Shown here: one piece after another, positions 52,481-61,515 of the stretch
How the letters are laid out: every line of letters begins with the position of its first letter
Position numbering within the stretch: the first letter of the stretch is position 1
Origin: Gemmatimonadota bacterium
Lineage (GTDB): Bacteria; Latescibacterota; UBA2968
NCBI GenBank assembly: GCA_002714465.1
Contig: PAXL01000026.1
Span: 68,287-132,286 of the forward strand
DNA length: 64,000 nt
Direction: 5' to 3'
Position numbers and translations under genes: made by a program
The notes under the pieces: model-generated
What the model saw: only the letters and a program-made list of their open reading frames with translations
Database searches by the model: none
Told to the model about the DNA's origin: nothing

Positions 52481-52629
52481 CGCCTTTCAATCCTCTATCT
52501 TCGATATTCCATCCTCCACCCACCTCCTCAATCAGCTTACGGTTCCCGTCTAGCACCTTACTCAGAAACGGATTTTGCGCATTTTCCTTCGGTTCTTGAC
52601 TCTCGTTGCTTTGTAATCAACACCAAGCA

Positions 52630-53226
52630 CTACGCGCGCATCTGCGGCGACTGATACGGCATGCCCAGTGTCGAATACACCTCATCCTCCGAACGCATCA
52701 CGATCTCGCTCTGGTCCTGGCGTTGTATGAGATGATTTTCTGGCTGGAGACGTAGCTTCCGCTCGCGGGCACGTAGATCCAGCTTGCGGAGGTGGTGTAC
52801 GCTGCCCGTGGCGACAACCAAAGCAACAGCGAACCGGGAAGGCTTGGTAAAGTAGATGTCGACCGGAACTTCTTCGAAGATGAACCTGGCGTGATCAGGT
52901 CCCCACGACACGATCTCACCTTCACGTGCGATGATAGCTTCTCTCAGACAAGAACGTGGGTTCTGCTCGGGAGCCATCAGGTCGTCAGGGGTGCGAGATA
53001 TGCTCACCACGATATCGATGTCGTGGACGTGACGGGCACGACGCCGGAGGCTCCCGGCCAGCTGACAGAGCGGTTTGCCGGACGGAGACCGGAGGCAGTG
53101 TTTCAAAAGAATCGGCTTGAGCCGGCTGGCAACAAGGATTGCGCGTGCCCTTGTAAACGACACATCCACGTGATCCATCACACCGGGCAGAGCCGCCTGA
53201 GGATCTGAAGGGGAATCAGATTTCAC
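52630..53226 (-). CDS. Minimal family X DNA polymerase-like nucleotidyltransferase
   Basis: The protein of about 198 residues carries the PolX palm motif GSLRRRARHVHDIDIVVS with the Asp-x-Asp metal pair, then FEEVPVDIYF with the third Asp. The thumb-like end ATGSVHHLRKLDLRARERKL, SEDEVYSTLGMPYQSP matches the YFTGS and TEEEIYRALGLPYIPPE parts of PolX. The 8-kDa, HhH and PHP domains of full bacterial PolX enzymes are absent. It could be a small DNA-repair or template-independent nucleotidyltransferase. The GTG start is set by GAGGTG upstream; the frame is open 20 codons further. It overlaps no neighbour but lies four bases from the previous stop region. Confidence 0.8.
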   Translation of the reverse strand: MKSDSPSDPQAALPGVMDHVDVSFTRARAILVASRLKPILLKHCLRSPSGKPLCQLAGSLRRRARHVHDIDIVVSISRTPDDLMAPEQNPRSCLREAIIAREGEIVSWGPDHARFIFEEVPVDIYFTKPSRFAVALVVATGSVHHLRKLDLRARERKLRLQPENHLIQRQDQSEIVMRSEDEVYSTLGMPYQSPQMRA

Positions 53227-53282
53227 AATCACCTCGGGGGTAAAGCGGATGTTTACTAAAAAACCGAGCGACTTGTTCCAGA

Positions 53283-55319
53283 TCAACGATCCGTGAGTTG
53301 ATCAAGGATCCGGGTCGCGCTGTCTGCCGTACCTGGGTCGCCTTGCCACGACCAGAGAAACTCGCTCAAAGCAAGACGTGCGGAATCCACCTGACCGGAT
53401 CTTGCAAAGAGCTGCCCCATCCTGAACCGGCTGAACACGCCGACCTCTCCCCCCCCAACCCACGACGTTCGGAAAGCTCTCAGGGCCTCAGTCGACCGAC
53501 CAGTTCTTTCCAATTCAACGCCAAGATTGTAGGCCACCTGGTATGCGTCCGGGTCAGACTTCAGCAGATCCTGGTAGACAAGGATGGTCGCGTCCGAATT
53601 ACCTGCCTGCCGAAACAGCATACCCAGGTTGATGGCTGCATCTGCATACGACGGAGACAGATCGAGCGCCCGCCGATAAGCCGCAATGGCGCGGTTGTGA
53701 TCCAGCCTTTCTTCAGCAACACCGAGGTTGAAGTGAACGGTCGACCTCTCTGGCGCAACCCTCGCGGCCGACCTGAGCAGCTCCACACCCGCATCCGCAT
53801 TTCCTGACCGTACGAGCAGAATGCCCCTATTCACGAGCGCACTCACGTGATCCGGCTGCGCGTCCAGCGCCGTCTGATACGATGACAGCGCCTCATCGAT
53901 TCTCTCCGCATCCTGGTAGATCACGCCAGCATTGTAGTGAACCTCTGCGTAGCCCGGATAGATATCCACCGCCCTTCGATACGCGTCAAGTGCACCAGCT
54001 TGATTGCCGGTGTCCCGCAAGGCGTTCCCGAAGTTGAAGTATGCCTTCGCGCTGTTTGGCGACACCTGAACGGCTGACGAAAACAGTGTGAAGTCGTCCT
54101 TCCAGTCTACGTTTCGAACGGATGTCCTTGCACCGAATAGCACACACACAGTGAGCGCAAATGCCCAAGGCGGGCAGAACCCAAGCCCGGCTTCCAGCCG
54201 TGCGTATCCGGCGGCTCCCATGATTGCAAATCCGACCATAGGCATATACATCAGCCGCTCTGCCATCGGAGTGCCTATCGGAAACAGCAGGTTCGACGTC
54301 GGAAGCCAGGCCAGACCGACGACGAAACAGGCGAGACCTAGTACGCCATCTATCGAGCCTACGATCGAACGTTGGATGGTTTGCAGGAAGACAGCAAGCA
54401 GGATGATGCCAGCGATCACGTGACCATTCACTAGGTCCACAGCAATCGGAATCTGACCGAAAGAGTAGTCTACCGACAATGCCATCGGCACCAACACCAG
54501 ACCGACGTAGCGAGACAGAATCCCAATCCCTGTCGCCACCCGTTCGAACCCACCCACGTGAGCGAGCGGGTTATCGACATAGTCAGGCACAGAAGGCAGC
54601 ACAACCGACCCCACCACGTATGCGCGGATCGACAGGACGATCAAACCGGCAGCGGCAAAGGGCACGTAGCGCCCCCAATCCTGCCGCATTTCAACCAGTC
54701 GCTCCCGAATTGGGGTCTCTTTCTTAAGAAAGTCTTCTGCAATCACGAACGCAGGAAACACAAGGGCGTGTTCCTTCGACAATGATGCGAGTATGTAGGC
54801 AAGAACACTGACCCCGATGACGTGTCGATGTTCTTCGGAACGTCGATGGGCGAGCCACGCAAGGAGCATCCAGCCACACGACAGCAATTCTGCGCGACCA
54901 ACGACAGCATTGACGGATTCGGTCTGGATCGGGTGCAAACCAAACATAGCCGCACCAGCAGCGGCTGCTCCCCGCCCGTAGAACGGCAGCAACACCAAAT
55001 AAAGCAGCCACACAACCAGCGCGTGAAACAGGATGTTCACGACCCGGTATCCGAGCGGGTCGAGACCATTCACCCAGCGGTTCGCCGACAGTGTGAGCAG
55101 TGTGACTGGGCGGTAAAGACCGTGTTCTGGCTGATTCGGCCAGAAAGGTGATGCTGCGATCTCGCGAACCGACCCCTCAGCCAGGACAGGGTTTCGTTCG
55201 ATGATCGCGTGATCATCGAAGGTAAAACTATTGGTCAGGCTGTTTGAGTAGACAAACGCGATACCCACCACGATCAGCAGCAGGACGAGAAGGTCATTCC
55301 GAGACGGAGACACGTGCAA
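53283..55319 (-). CDS. TMTC-like membrane protein with TPR repeats (DUF1736 type)
   Basis: The 678-residue protein has about ten membrane segments in its first 390 residues, beginning LLVLLLIVVGIAFVYSNSL. The loop NSFTFDDHAIIERNPVLAEG holds the Asp-Asp motif of TMTC/O-mannosyltransferase-like proteins, and GLYRPVTLLTLSANRWVNGL is a further conserved part. Seven or so TPR units fill the rest (AKAYFNFGNALRDTGNQAGA, AEVHYNAGVIYQDAERIDEA). It is probably a GT-C glycosyltransferase or a protein-glycan assembly factor in the inner membrane. It starts at TTG directly after the previous stop, with a GTG two codons later. Confidence 0.85.
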   Translation of the reverse strand: MHVSPSRNDLLVLLLIVVGIAFVYSNSLTNSFTFDDHAIIERNPVLAEGSVREIAASPFWPNQPEHGLYRPVTLLTLSANRWVNGLDPLGYRVVNILFHALVVWLLYLVLLPFYGRGAAAAGAAMFGLHPIQTESVNAVVGRAELLSCGWMLLAWLAHRRSEEHRHVIGVSVLAYILASLSKEHALVFPAFVIAEDFLKKETPIRERLVEMRQDWGRYVPFAAAGLIVLSIRAYVVGSVVLPSVPDYVDNPLAHVGGFERVATGIGILSRYVGLVLVPMALSVDYSFGQIPIAVDLVNGHVIAGIILLAVFLQTIQRSIVGSIDGVLGLACFVVGLAWLPTSNLLFPIGTPMAERLMYMPMVGFAIMGAAGYARLEAGLGFCPPWAFALTVCVLFGARTSVRNVDWKDDFTLFSSAVQVSPNSAKAYFNFGNALRDTGNQAGALDAYRRAVDIYPGYAEVHYNAGVIYQDAERIDEALSSYQTALDAQPDHVSALVNRGILLVRSGNADAGVELLRSAARVAPERSTVHFNLGVAEERLDHNRAIAAYRRALDLSPSYADAAINLGMLFRQAGNSDATILVYQDLLKSDPDAYQVAYNLGVELERTGRSTEALRAFRTSWVGGGEVGVFSRFRMGQLFARSGQVDSARLALSEFLWSWQGDPGTADSATRILDQLTDR

Positions 55320-56069
55320 TCAACGATGCCAAAAGGGGCTGGCGATCTCGGAGAACGCGACACGACCGAAGTCGACAGGGGAATGGAACTGCGGTTCGGG
55401 TGTCTTGCTTGCCGACCACTGGCTGTATTGCTCGTTGGTCTGACCGCCAAGACGATTGAGGTTCAGGTGCCAAACATCACCGGTGTGGGGAGGGTTGTGC
55501 TTTGCGACGTGAGCGAAGTTCTTGAACGGTATCGCAACTTCCAGGATCCAGTGCTCGTCTGTATCCGAGTCGTCGTTGAGTGTGCCGGAAACGCTCGTTG
55601 CGATTCGGATCCCTTCTCCGTTCCACTCTCCCTTTACGGGCACATCTGAACCTTCCGGGTGATACTGATCCAGGAAGATCCCTAGCACGTTCATCTCGAT
55701 GTTGAAGTAGGCTTTCGGTCTATCAGGATTCGGAGCAGTAAAAACCTCAACGGTGTCGTCTTTCCAGACCTCAGAGTCACGCTCTGTGTGTGTTGCCCAG
55801 ATGTGTGCATCCTCGCAGAGGAACGCGGCATAGAGGTTCTCATCGTCCCACAGCATCTTCGCAACAGTCTGCTCCTGCTTGCCTTCCTCATACCACGGGA
55901 AGACGAACGGGCTTAAACCGGGTGCAGCATACCACGCGGGCTCGTCTAGGCGGCCGTCGATCGTGATCGGCGTTCCCGCCCGATAGATGGTGTATTCGTT
56001 CTCAGCCAATACGTCCTCCACAACCAGCGTGCAGATGAAGAGCGCGACACACCAGACCGTCGCACGCAT
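55320..56069 (-). CDS. Exported CBM9-like carbohydrate-binding protein
   Basis: The 249-residue protein starts with a signal peptide (MRATVWCVALFICTLVVEDV, cleavage after LA). The body is a single family 9 carbohydrate-binding-like sandwich: GTPITIDGRLDEPAWYAAPG, WDDENLYAAFLCEDAHIWA, VFTAPNPDRPKAYFNIEMN and LEVAIPFKNFAHV. In this group such modules bind sugars or haem and are usually parts of larger enzymes. Here it stands alone and would be a periplasmic binding protein. It sits between the GH4 gene (5 bases) and the TPR membrane protein (adjacent stop and start), so all three are likely one transcript. Confidence 0.87.
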   Translation of the reverse strand: MRATVWCVALFICTLVVEDVLAENEYTIYRAGTPITIDGRLDEPAWYAAPGLSPFVFPWYEEGKQEQTVAKMLWDDENLYAAFLCEDAHIWATHTERDSEVWKDDTVEVFTAPNPDRPKAYFNIEMNVLGIFLDQYHPEGSDVPVKGEWNGEGIRIATSVSGTLNDDSDTDEHWILEVAIPFKNFAHVAKHNPPHTGDVWHLNLNRLGGQTNEQYSQWSASKTPEPQFHSPVDFGRVAFSEIASPFWHR

Positions 56070-56074
56070 CCAGG

Positions 56075-57457
56075 CTATTCCTCCAGGTAGACCGATTCGT
56101 GTCCGGTCGGCCAGGGATACCTGAAGTGATCGTTCGCATCCTCATTCCCAGGCTGTTGTAGGATGTCTTCGAGTGCCCCAAAAGCCTGCTTGTAGGATCG
56201 TGTCTGGCCACTGTTGAGCGCTTCCCAGAGCAGCATGCTTTTGTCACCAGTCCGATATGCCTCCAAGCCGTGTTCCATGTTCAGGATCATGGGCAAGAGC
56301 TGCTCGAGCATGATCTTCTTGGGCAATCGACCAACCTGGATCGGCTGAATCCCCTTCGAGTTGATGATCGCTGGGACCTCTACAACTACGTCGTCGTCGA
56401 CCCCCTCGATCGCGCCGTTGTTCTGGACGTTTACCTGGAACTGTCCTTCGACGTTGTTTGTAAGGGCATTGATGATCGGCACCTGCTGCTCGCGTGTTTT
56501 CTCGGTCCCGAACAGCTCCGTCATCTTTGCCGCGGGATCCTCACTGGCTTCACGTATCTGGTTCAGCCGCTTCTCCAGGTTCTCGACGTGAACGGGCCGG
56601 GCGATGTGTGTGTCGGGACCCCCGAAGGGTTCACCGAACCACCACTTCTTCGTGTCAATATCGGTGTGATACCACCAGTTCCCCAGCCGTGGCGAGTCAC
56701 CGATCGGGAAAAGCCCATACAGTCGATACTGATGGACGGTCCCGCGTGAAAGCTGGATGTCGTGTGTCCCTTCTGCCACGTGCGATTCCCAGTAGGTCGG
56801 CCCTTCTTCTTCGATCCACTTGTCGATCAGCGGATACGCATCCTCACCATCGTATATGAAGTGCGTCATCCAGATGCAGTGATTGACTCCGGGCGCCTGG
56901 AAATCGATCCGGTCGATGTCCAGACCGAGCGTTCGGGCGATATGGTAGTAGCCGTAATGCCCGTGGCATAGTCCGCAGACCTTGATGCTTGTTTCACGGG
57001 TCATCAGCGTACACCCGTCGAAGACCGGATTACCTGACTGAATCAACCACGCGTCCGGACAGATCCGCTCTATGTCGCGCGCCACATCCAACATCAGGTT
57101 GAAGTTGTAGTAGCTCCCGAATCCGGGTCCACGGTAGTAGTAGCCGTGCGTAGCATACACAGCACGCATATCCACCTGGTGGTAATGGCTCTGCGCCGCA
57201 GCCGTATTGATTACGAAATCGGCATCGGCAAGAGCGACTTCCCTCGATGTTGTCTGCTCGAACGACAGATTCGAACCGATCTCCTGCGTGTAGCGCTCGG
57301 CCATCTTGGTGACAGCTTCGAGTCGATCTCCATCGATATCCATGAAAGTCACGTGACTGCCCGTCAGGTTCTCCGTCAGACAGAGATCCTTCACGAGGCC
57401 GAGGGAGAAAGTCGCGCTTCCCGCACCGATAACACCTATCTTCACTGCCTTTGGCAT
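56075..57457 (-). CDS. Family 4 glycoside hydrolase (alpha-glucosidase/alpha-galacturonidase type)
   Basis: The 460-residue protein has the GH4 NAD site GAGSATFSLGLVKDL at 11-25 and the metal/catalytic part: SGNPVFDGCTLM with Asn143, GLCHGHYG with Cys164 and His165, and PGVNHCIWMTHF with Asn192-His193. GH4 enzymes use NAD+ and Mn2+ to cleave alpha- or beta-glycosides by redox elimination. The absence of a CNxP and the CHG variant point towards the alpha-galactosidase/galacturonidase branch. Cytoplasmic location is expected. It leads a unit with the CBM9-like and TPR membrane genes. The likely role is to open a uronic-acid-containing disaccharide. Confidence 0.9.
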   Translation of the reverse strand: MPKAVKIGVIGAGSATFSLGLVKDLCLTENLTGSHVTFMDIDGDRLEAVTKMAERYTQEIGSNLSFEQTTSREVALADADFVINTAAAQSHYHQVDMRAVYATHGYYYRGPGFGSYYNFNLMLDVARDIERICPDAWLIQSGNPVFDGCTLMTRETSIKVCGLCHGHYGYYHIARTLGLDIDRIDFQAPGVNHCIWMTHFIYDGEDAYPLIDKWIEEEGPTYWESHVAEGTHDIQLSRGTVHQYRLYGLFPIGDSPRLGNWWYHTDIDTKKWWFGEPFGGPDTHIARPVHVENLEKRLNQIREASEDPAAKMTELFGTEKTREQQVPIINALTNNVEGQFQVNVQNNGAIEGVDDDVVVEVPAIINSKGIQPIQVGRLPKKIMLEQLLPMILNMEHGLEAYRTGDKSMLLWEALNSGQTRSYKQAFGALEDILQQPGNEDANDHFRYPWPTGHESVYLEE

Positions 57458-57559
57458 ACTAACTCACTTTAATTCCGCTGGGGCCTGCCCAGCTGCCATT
57501 TTACCCTACTTTGACTGGTCGCCGTGTCGGCACGTTGACCCGCCGAACGCTTGCTTCAA

Positions 57560-58333
57560 CTATAGAGAGTCACACAACTCCCGCAAGAAAGCCGCATCCG
57601 CCTTCAAAGCAGATTCAGGGTCATCCTCTTTCACGAACTCGACCTCTAGATACCCGTCAAAACCAAAAGCTCGGAAGATTCCTATGACGGTTCTATATTC
57701 GACGAGTCCTTCCGAGATCAGCGATCGCACATTCTTCCCCGTTTCGACGTAATTCTGCGCGTGTACGGTCGTCACAAACGGCGAAATCTGCTGTGCCGCA
57801 TCCAAAATCTGGTCCGGGGTTTCCGTATACATCGGCTGATAATTCATCCTGAAGTTGTCCCGGCCGACACCCTCTATCAGGCGAACGCAACCATCGACCG
57901 TGTCCGACAACCGACCGTTGTGCATCTCAACGACCAAGGACATCCCCTTCTCCGCCGCGCAATCGCAAAAAGTTGCGAAACCTTCGATAGCCTTCGCCCA
58001 TTGGGCATCATCCGCATCTGCCGATCCACACGACCCCACCCATACTCGAATCTTGTCGGTCTCATAGATCTCAGAGATCGCTATCGCATCCGCCATCTGC
58101 TGGTCGAACAACTCGTCCGTCGGGTTCGCATACGAACCATACTGCGCCACTTCCAAACCCCGCTCCTTGACAGCATCCGAATACTTTCTGATGACGTCTG
58201 CGTCAAAAGGCTCAGGTGTATGGTCCGGCTTGCCCCAAGGCTCAACTCCATCGAATCCTGCGGCGACGGCGAGATCCAGAACTGCCTCAAAGGGGCGATC
58301 CCTGAAAGCGATTGTGCATAGTCCAGTCTTCAC
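57560..58333 (-). CDS. Sugar phosphate isomerase/epimerase (xylose isomerase-like TIM barrel)
   Basis: The 257-residue protein begins MKTGLCTIAFRDRPFEAVLD and then AGFDGVEPWGKPDHT. It carries metal-ligand motifs SLVVEMHNGRLSDTVDG, FRMNYQPMYTETPDQIL, VTTVHAQNYV and YLEVEFVKEDDPE. The pattern matches hydroxypyruvate isomerase/inosose dehydratase-like proteins. The GTG start is supported by GGGAG. A near-consensus promoter lies 33 bases upstream. It stands upstream of the GH4 unit by about 100 bases and could process the released sugar. Confidence 0.88.
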   Translation of the reverse strand: MKTGLCTIAFRDRPFEAVLDLAVAAGFDGVEPWGKPDHTPEPFDADVIRKYSDAVKERGLEVAQYGSYANPTDELFDQQMADAIAISEIYETDKIRVWVGSCGSADADDAQWAKAIEGFATFCDCAAEKGMSLVVEMHNGRLSDTVDGCVRLIEGVGRDNFRMNYQPMYTETPDQILDAAQQISPFVTTVHAQNYVETGKNVRSLISEGLVEYRTVIGIFRAFGFDGYLEVEFVKEDDPESALKADAAFLRELCDSL

Positions 58334-58365
58334 AGATGACTCCCTAATTTGGGGGGTGATGGCGC

Positions 58366-58394
58366 AAAATAGACGGCCTTACCGGGCCTGTCAA
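58366..58394 (-). promoter_or_regulatory. Sigma70-type promoter of the isomerase gene
   Basis: On the minus strand TTGACA (58389-58394) and TATTTT (58366-58371) are exactly 17 bases apart. Confidence 0.7.
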
Positions 58395-58748
58395 CTACCC
58401 CCTAATCTCTCAAACAGTTGTAATAATTGACATTCCGGGCAGCCGAAACCAAAGCTCCAGCCTGACGGCAGACGGTACGCAGCCGGATCATTCCTGCCTT
58501 AGCGACCACAGCCAGACTCTTATAGATGTGCCGGTTAGAGGCATCCACAGAGTTTGCGATAAGCAGATTCTCAACCGGAACTCTGCAAAATGTTCTTCGG
58601 TCCAACTGGATCAATATCTTCTTCGTGCTGTGGCTTTCCAATTCGACAATGTTGAGCTAGGCGTGAGAGCAAAGGACTACCTGTTCACTGAGCCATTGCC
58701 CGAAGGCGGCTTCGAACCCGCTTATCGGACTGCAGTGTTCCCAATGCT
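58395..58748. other. Gene-free stretch upstream of the isomerase promoter
   Basis: Frames on both strands are open for 60-120 codons but contradict each other and none has a ribosome-binding site or family resemblance. The plus-strand frame through 58600-58760 (VAFQFDNVELGVRAKDYL) has the more protein-like content and runs into coaX on the opposite strand. I see no RNA gene or terminator here. Confidence 0.3.
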
Positions 58749-59525
58749 TCAGCTATCAGCAGAGCCGAACATCCGAGCGGCAGTACGTGCAAGTCCTTTT
58801 AAAACAAGGTCTATTACGATCCGGTGGGGAGTCTTCAAGTGGCCAGTTAGTCGTGCGGCATCGCCCCCTGTCAGAATAACGTCAACCTGATTGAACCCAG
58901 CACGGCTAGCCATTTCGTGTACCAGCCGGTCGACTGACCCAGCCGCTCCGATTAGCAGACCCGTCTGGAGGTTTGCTTCGGTTGTCTGCGGAACCGTCCC
59001 TGGTTCACTGTCGGTGCTGACCTCAGGGAGAAGGCTAGTCCGCTCGGCAAGCGCCCACGCCGAGAGACCCAGTCCGGCCGAGATAGTCCCGCCCCTATAG
59101 ACGCCATCCCCCCCAACAACATCGAGTGTAATCGCCGTGCCCGTCCCGACGACGATCGTCGGCTTACCTGTCAGGGCAAACGCCTCTCCAGCAAGCAGCA
59201 GTCTGTCGATACCTACGGACATCGGATCCGGGACATCGACCCGCAGGCCCAGCGGCAATTCAGGCGTCGCCTCGATCAGCTCAATTGACCAGACACGGTT
59301 GACACTCGACGCAAACACACCACTGACATCTCGAACGACGCTCCCGAGTATCACGACTGAAGGTGGATCTGGAACCTCCTCGCGAAGAACATCATCGAGA
59401 GACACATCGGCGTAGCCGCCGGTCTCCAAGGTAAAAACCCGGCGAAGCTCCAGCCCCTCGAACACACCCGCCTTGATACGCGTGTTCCCAACGTCGAATG
59501 CGAGCAGTCTGCCGGTTGCTGTCAT
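58749..59525 (-). CDS. coaX: Type III pantothenate kinase
   Basis: The 258-residue protein has the ASKHA-fold motifs of CoaX: LLAFDVGNTRIKAGVFEG (phosphate-1), SVGIDRLLLAGEAF, VVGTGTAITLDVVGG (phosphate-2), YRGGTISAGLGLS and ILTGGDAARL. It phosphorylates pantothenate in the first step of CoA synthesis. Length fits the family. The ATG overlaps the stop of birA by four bases, a common bacterial pairing (birA-coaX), which supports the call. It is housekeeping, unlike most of the window. Confidence 0.95.
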   Translation of the reverse strand: MTATGRLLAFDVGNTRIKAGVFEGLELRRVFTLETGGYADVSLDDVLREEVPDPPSVVILGSVVRDVSGVFASSVNRVWSIELIEATPELPLGLRVDVPDPMSVGIDRLLLAGEAFALTGKPTIVVGTGTAITLDVVGGDGVYRGGTISAGLGLSAWALAERTSLLPEVSTDSEPGTVPQTTEANLQTGLLIGAAGSVDRLVHEMASRAGFNQVDVILTGGDAARLTGHLKTPHRIVIDLVLKGLARTAARMFGSADS

Positions 59526-60487
59526 GTCGAGGCCCTGACTCGAGTCACATCGCCTGTGTAAATCGACAACTCCTCACCGCTTTCCGTACCTATCACAAGC
59601 ACGCCGTCGTTACCCAACCTGATCGCCTCACCTTCCACAAGGGTCTCTCCGAACTGAACCTGCACGTGCTGTCCCCAGAGTGAGCATCGATCTGACCATC
59701 GATCCAGCAAGTGCTGTGGGTCCTGCGCAAGCGAGCCTTCCAGCCGTATGAGGATCTCAACTAAAAGATCCGAACGTTTACATCGTCCACCTACGGACTG
59801 TAGCGAGCACGCAATCTCTCGAAGCTCGGGAGGAAACTCTTCACGATCCTGAAGAACGTTCACACCTATCCCGACAATCGAGTGAGTCAGCCGGCCCGAC
59901 TCTGCTCTCGACTCCGTAAGGATACCCGCCACTTTCATCCCGTCTATCTGGACGTCATTCGGCCACTTCAGCGACGATTCGAGCGTTGTCAAAGCGTCGA
60001 TCGACTCCGCTAGGGCGAGACCTGCCCCGAGCGTAACCCTCCACCCCTTATCCATCGCAAGGTCGTGTCGGCGAAGAACAGAAAACCAGAGTCCCGACCC
60101 GACCGGAGAGTGCCACGTGCGACCCAGTCGCCCACGTCCACGCGTCTGGTGCTCGGCAAAGAACGTCGTGCCATCGCTCGCACCCTTCGCAGCGGCTTCA
60201 GATGCAAGATCGTTCGTCGACTCGGTCTCGAGGAATCCTTCGACCCGCCAATCAATTCCGCGGTCTAGCAAGCTGTCCATCACGCGCGCTTGGTCTATCA
60301 GGTCGTATGGAACCGGGATTCGAAGACCGTAGGCCGGATGCCGATCCACGGGGATCCCCAGACGCTCCAGGACCTCGACGGCCTGGTCAGCAGCCAAACC
60401 GGTCGTCTCGAGTAGCTCGCTCTCTGTGACATAGTCTGACCCGGACTGTGCTAGGACCTCGAGCGCCGTATAGACGGAATCCGGCAA
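59522..60487 (-). CDS. birA: Biotin-[acetyl-CoA-carboxylase] ligase
   Basis: The 321-residue protein has an N-terminal winged helix (about 1-60, YVTESELLETTGLAADQAVE), so it may also regulate biotin genes. The ligase domain has GRGRLGRTWHSPVGSGLWFS, the biotinyl-AMP loop, LKWPNDVQIDGMKVAGILTE and IVGIGVNVLQ. The C-terminal SH3-like domain ends the chain. It attaches biotin to carboxylase carriers. It starts at TTG four bases after the oxidoreductase stop, with AAAGG inside the previous gene. It is followed by coaX with an ATGA overlap. Confidence 0.95.
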   Translation of the reverse strand: MPDSVYTALEVLAQSGSDYVTESELLETTGLAADQAVEVLERLGIPVDRHPAYGLRIPVPYDLIDQARVMDSLLDRGIDWRVEGFLETESTNDLASEAAAKGASDGTTFFAEHQTRGRGRLGRTWHSPVGSGLWFSVLRRHDLAMDKGWRVTLGAGLALAESIDALTTLESSLKWPNDVQIDGMKVAGILTESRAESGRLTHSIVGIGVNVLQDREEFPPELREIACSLQSVGGRCKRSDLLVEILIRLEGSLAQDPQHLLDRWSDRCSLWGQHVQVQFGETLVEGEAIRLGNDGVLVIGTESGEELSIYTGDVTRVRAST

Positions 60488-60490
60488 TGT

Positions 60491-61324
60491 CTAAACCTTT
60501 CCGACGATCTTGTTGACGCTGACGAGAAGTTCACCGGGCTCGAACACTTTCTTCCAGTCCGACTGGAACAGATTCGCCTTCGCCTCCTTGATCGCATTCT
60601 TGGCGCCATCCGAGAACTCCCAGTCAATCACCTCAAACACAATCGCGAGTTCAACATTGATGTGTCCCATCATGAAATCTCTGGCAGCCTGTGCGGGTAC
60701 GCCTCTTCGAATCGCCTCGTCCATCGCCTCACGCATCACCGTGATACACGTAGCCGCAACGGTCTCGGACATAGCGGGCTCCAGCATTGCCATCTGTTCG
60801 AGCGTCACACGGTGCGAGCGAAGGATCGGTCGGAACATCTTTACGGCAATCGCTTCTGCTTTAGCGTAGTGTTCCTCCGGGCCCTGAATGAGCGCGTTTA
60901 CGATGGCCTGTTTTGCCTGGCCGCTCCCGAAGAAGTCGCGACGCGCATCTTTGTCGGTCTCGTCATTGAAGACCGGTGGATGTGCCGGGTGAGTCACAAA
61001 GTAAGTAACGTCTTCTCTCTCCGGCAGTTCTCCCGCGTAGGGTGCTGCGGGATCCAAACAGATCAGTATTGCACTCGACGCCATATTGGGCACGAGTTGT
61101 TCAGCGATCGTCCCAACAAGAATATCCGGGACCGTCATCAGCACCACGTCGGCCTGCCCGACCGCATCCGACTGCGACACGGGTTCGATTCCACGCTCGC
61201 GGAGAACCGCCTCTCCTTTTTCGCTTTCCACAGGCAAGAGCTTGTAGTCGGGATCGTCCTTCAGTGAATTCAAGGCACGGGTGCCCATGCTGCCAGCGGC
61301 CCCGATCAGCGCAATCTTGATCAT
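60491..61324 (-). CDS. Phosphogluconate dehydrogenase-like acid-sugar oxidoreductase (ApnO-like)
   Basis: The 277-residue protein has an NAD(P) motif at 7-16 (IGAAGSMGTR), then TVPDILVGTIAEQLVPN and FVTHPAHPPVFND. A helical C-terminal domain (MSETVAATCITVMREAMDEA) follows. It resembles D-apionate oxidoisomerase and phosphogluconate dehydrogenase-like proteins of that group. Its upstream neighbour is a DUF1537 acid-sugar kinase, which is the partner of ApnO-type enzymes in known apiose and four-carbon acid-sugar pathways. The specific sugar acid is inferred, not shown. AAAGGGAGA precedes the ATG. birA follows. Confidence 0.8.
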   Translation of the reverse strand: MIKIALIGAAGSMGTRALNSLKDDPDYKLLPVESEKGEAVLRERGIEPVSQSDAVGQADVVLMTVPDILVGTIAEQLVPNMASSAILICLDPAAPYAGELPEREDVTYFVTHPAHPPVFNDETDKDARRDFFGSGQAKQAIVNALIQGPEEHYAKAEAIAVKMFRPILRSHRVTLEQMAMLEPAMSETVAATCITVMREAMDEAIRRGVPAQAARDFMMGHINVELAIVFEVIDWEFSDGAKNAIKEAKANLFQSDWKKVFEPGELLVSVNKIVGKV

Positions 61325-61515
61325 CTGGTCTCTCCCTTTAAAACCGAGTCCATCAACATCGGATCACGGCCTGCCGTTCCTGTATGCAAGATGTCTTTCC
61401 AACCCTAAAGTGCCGAGCCAATGCTAACCATAAGTGAAGGACCGCTCACCCGATCGGGAATCAATCTCAGACACATTCCCACAGGAGTCAGGTCCCACAA
61501 AATCGTGACCAAACT

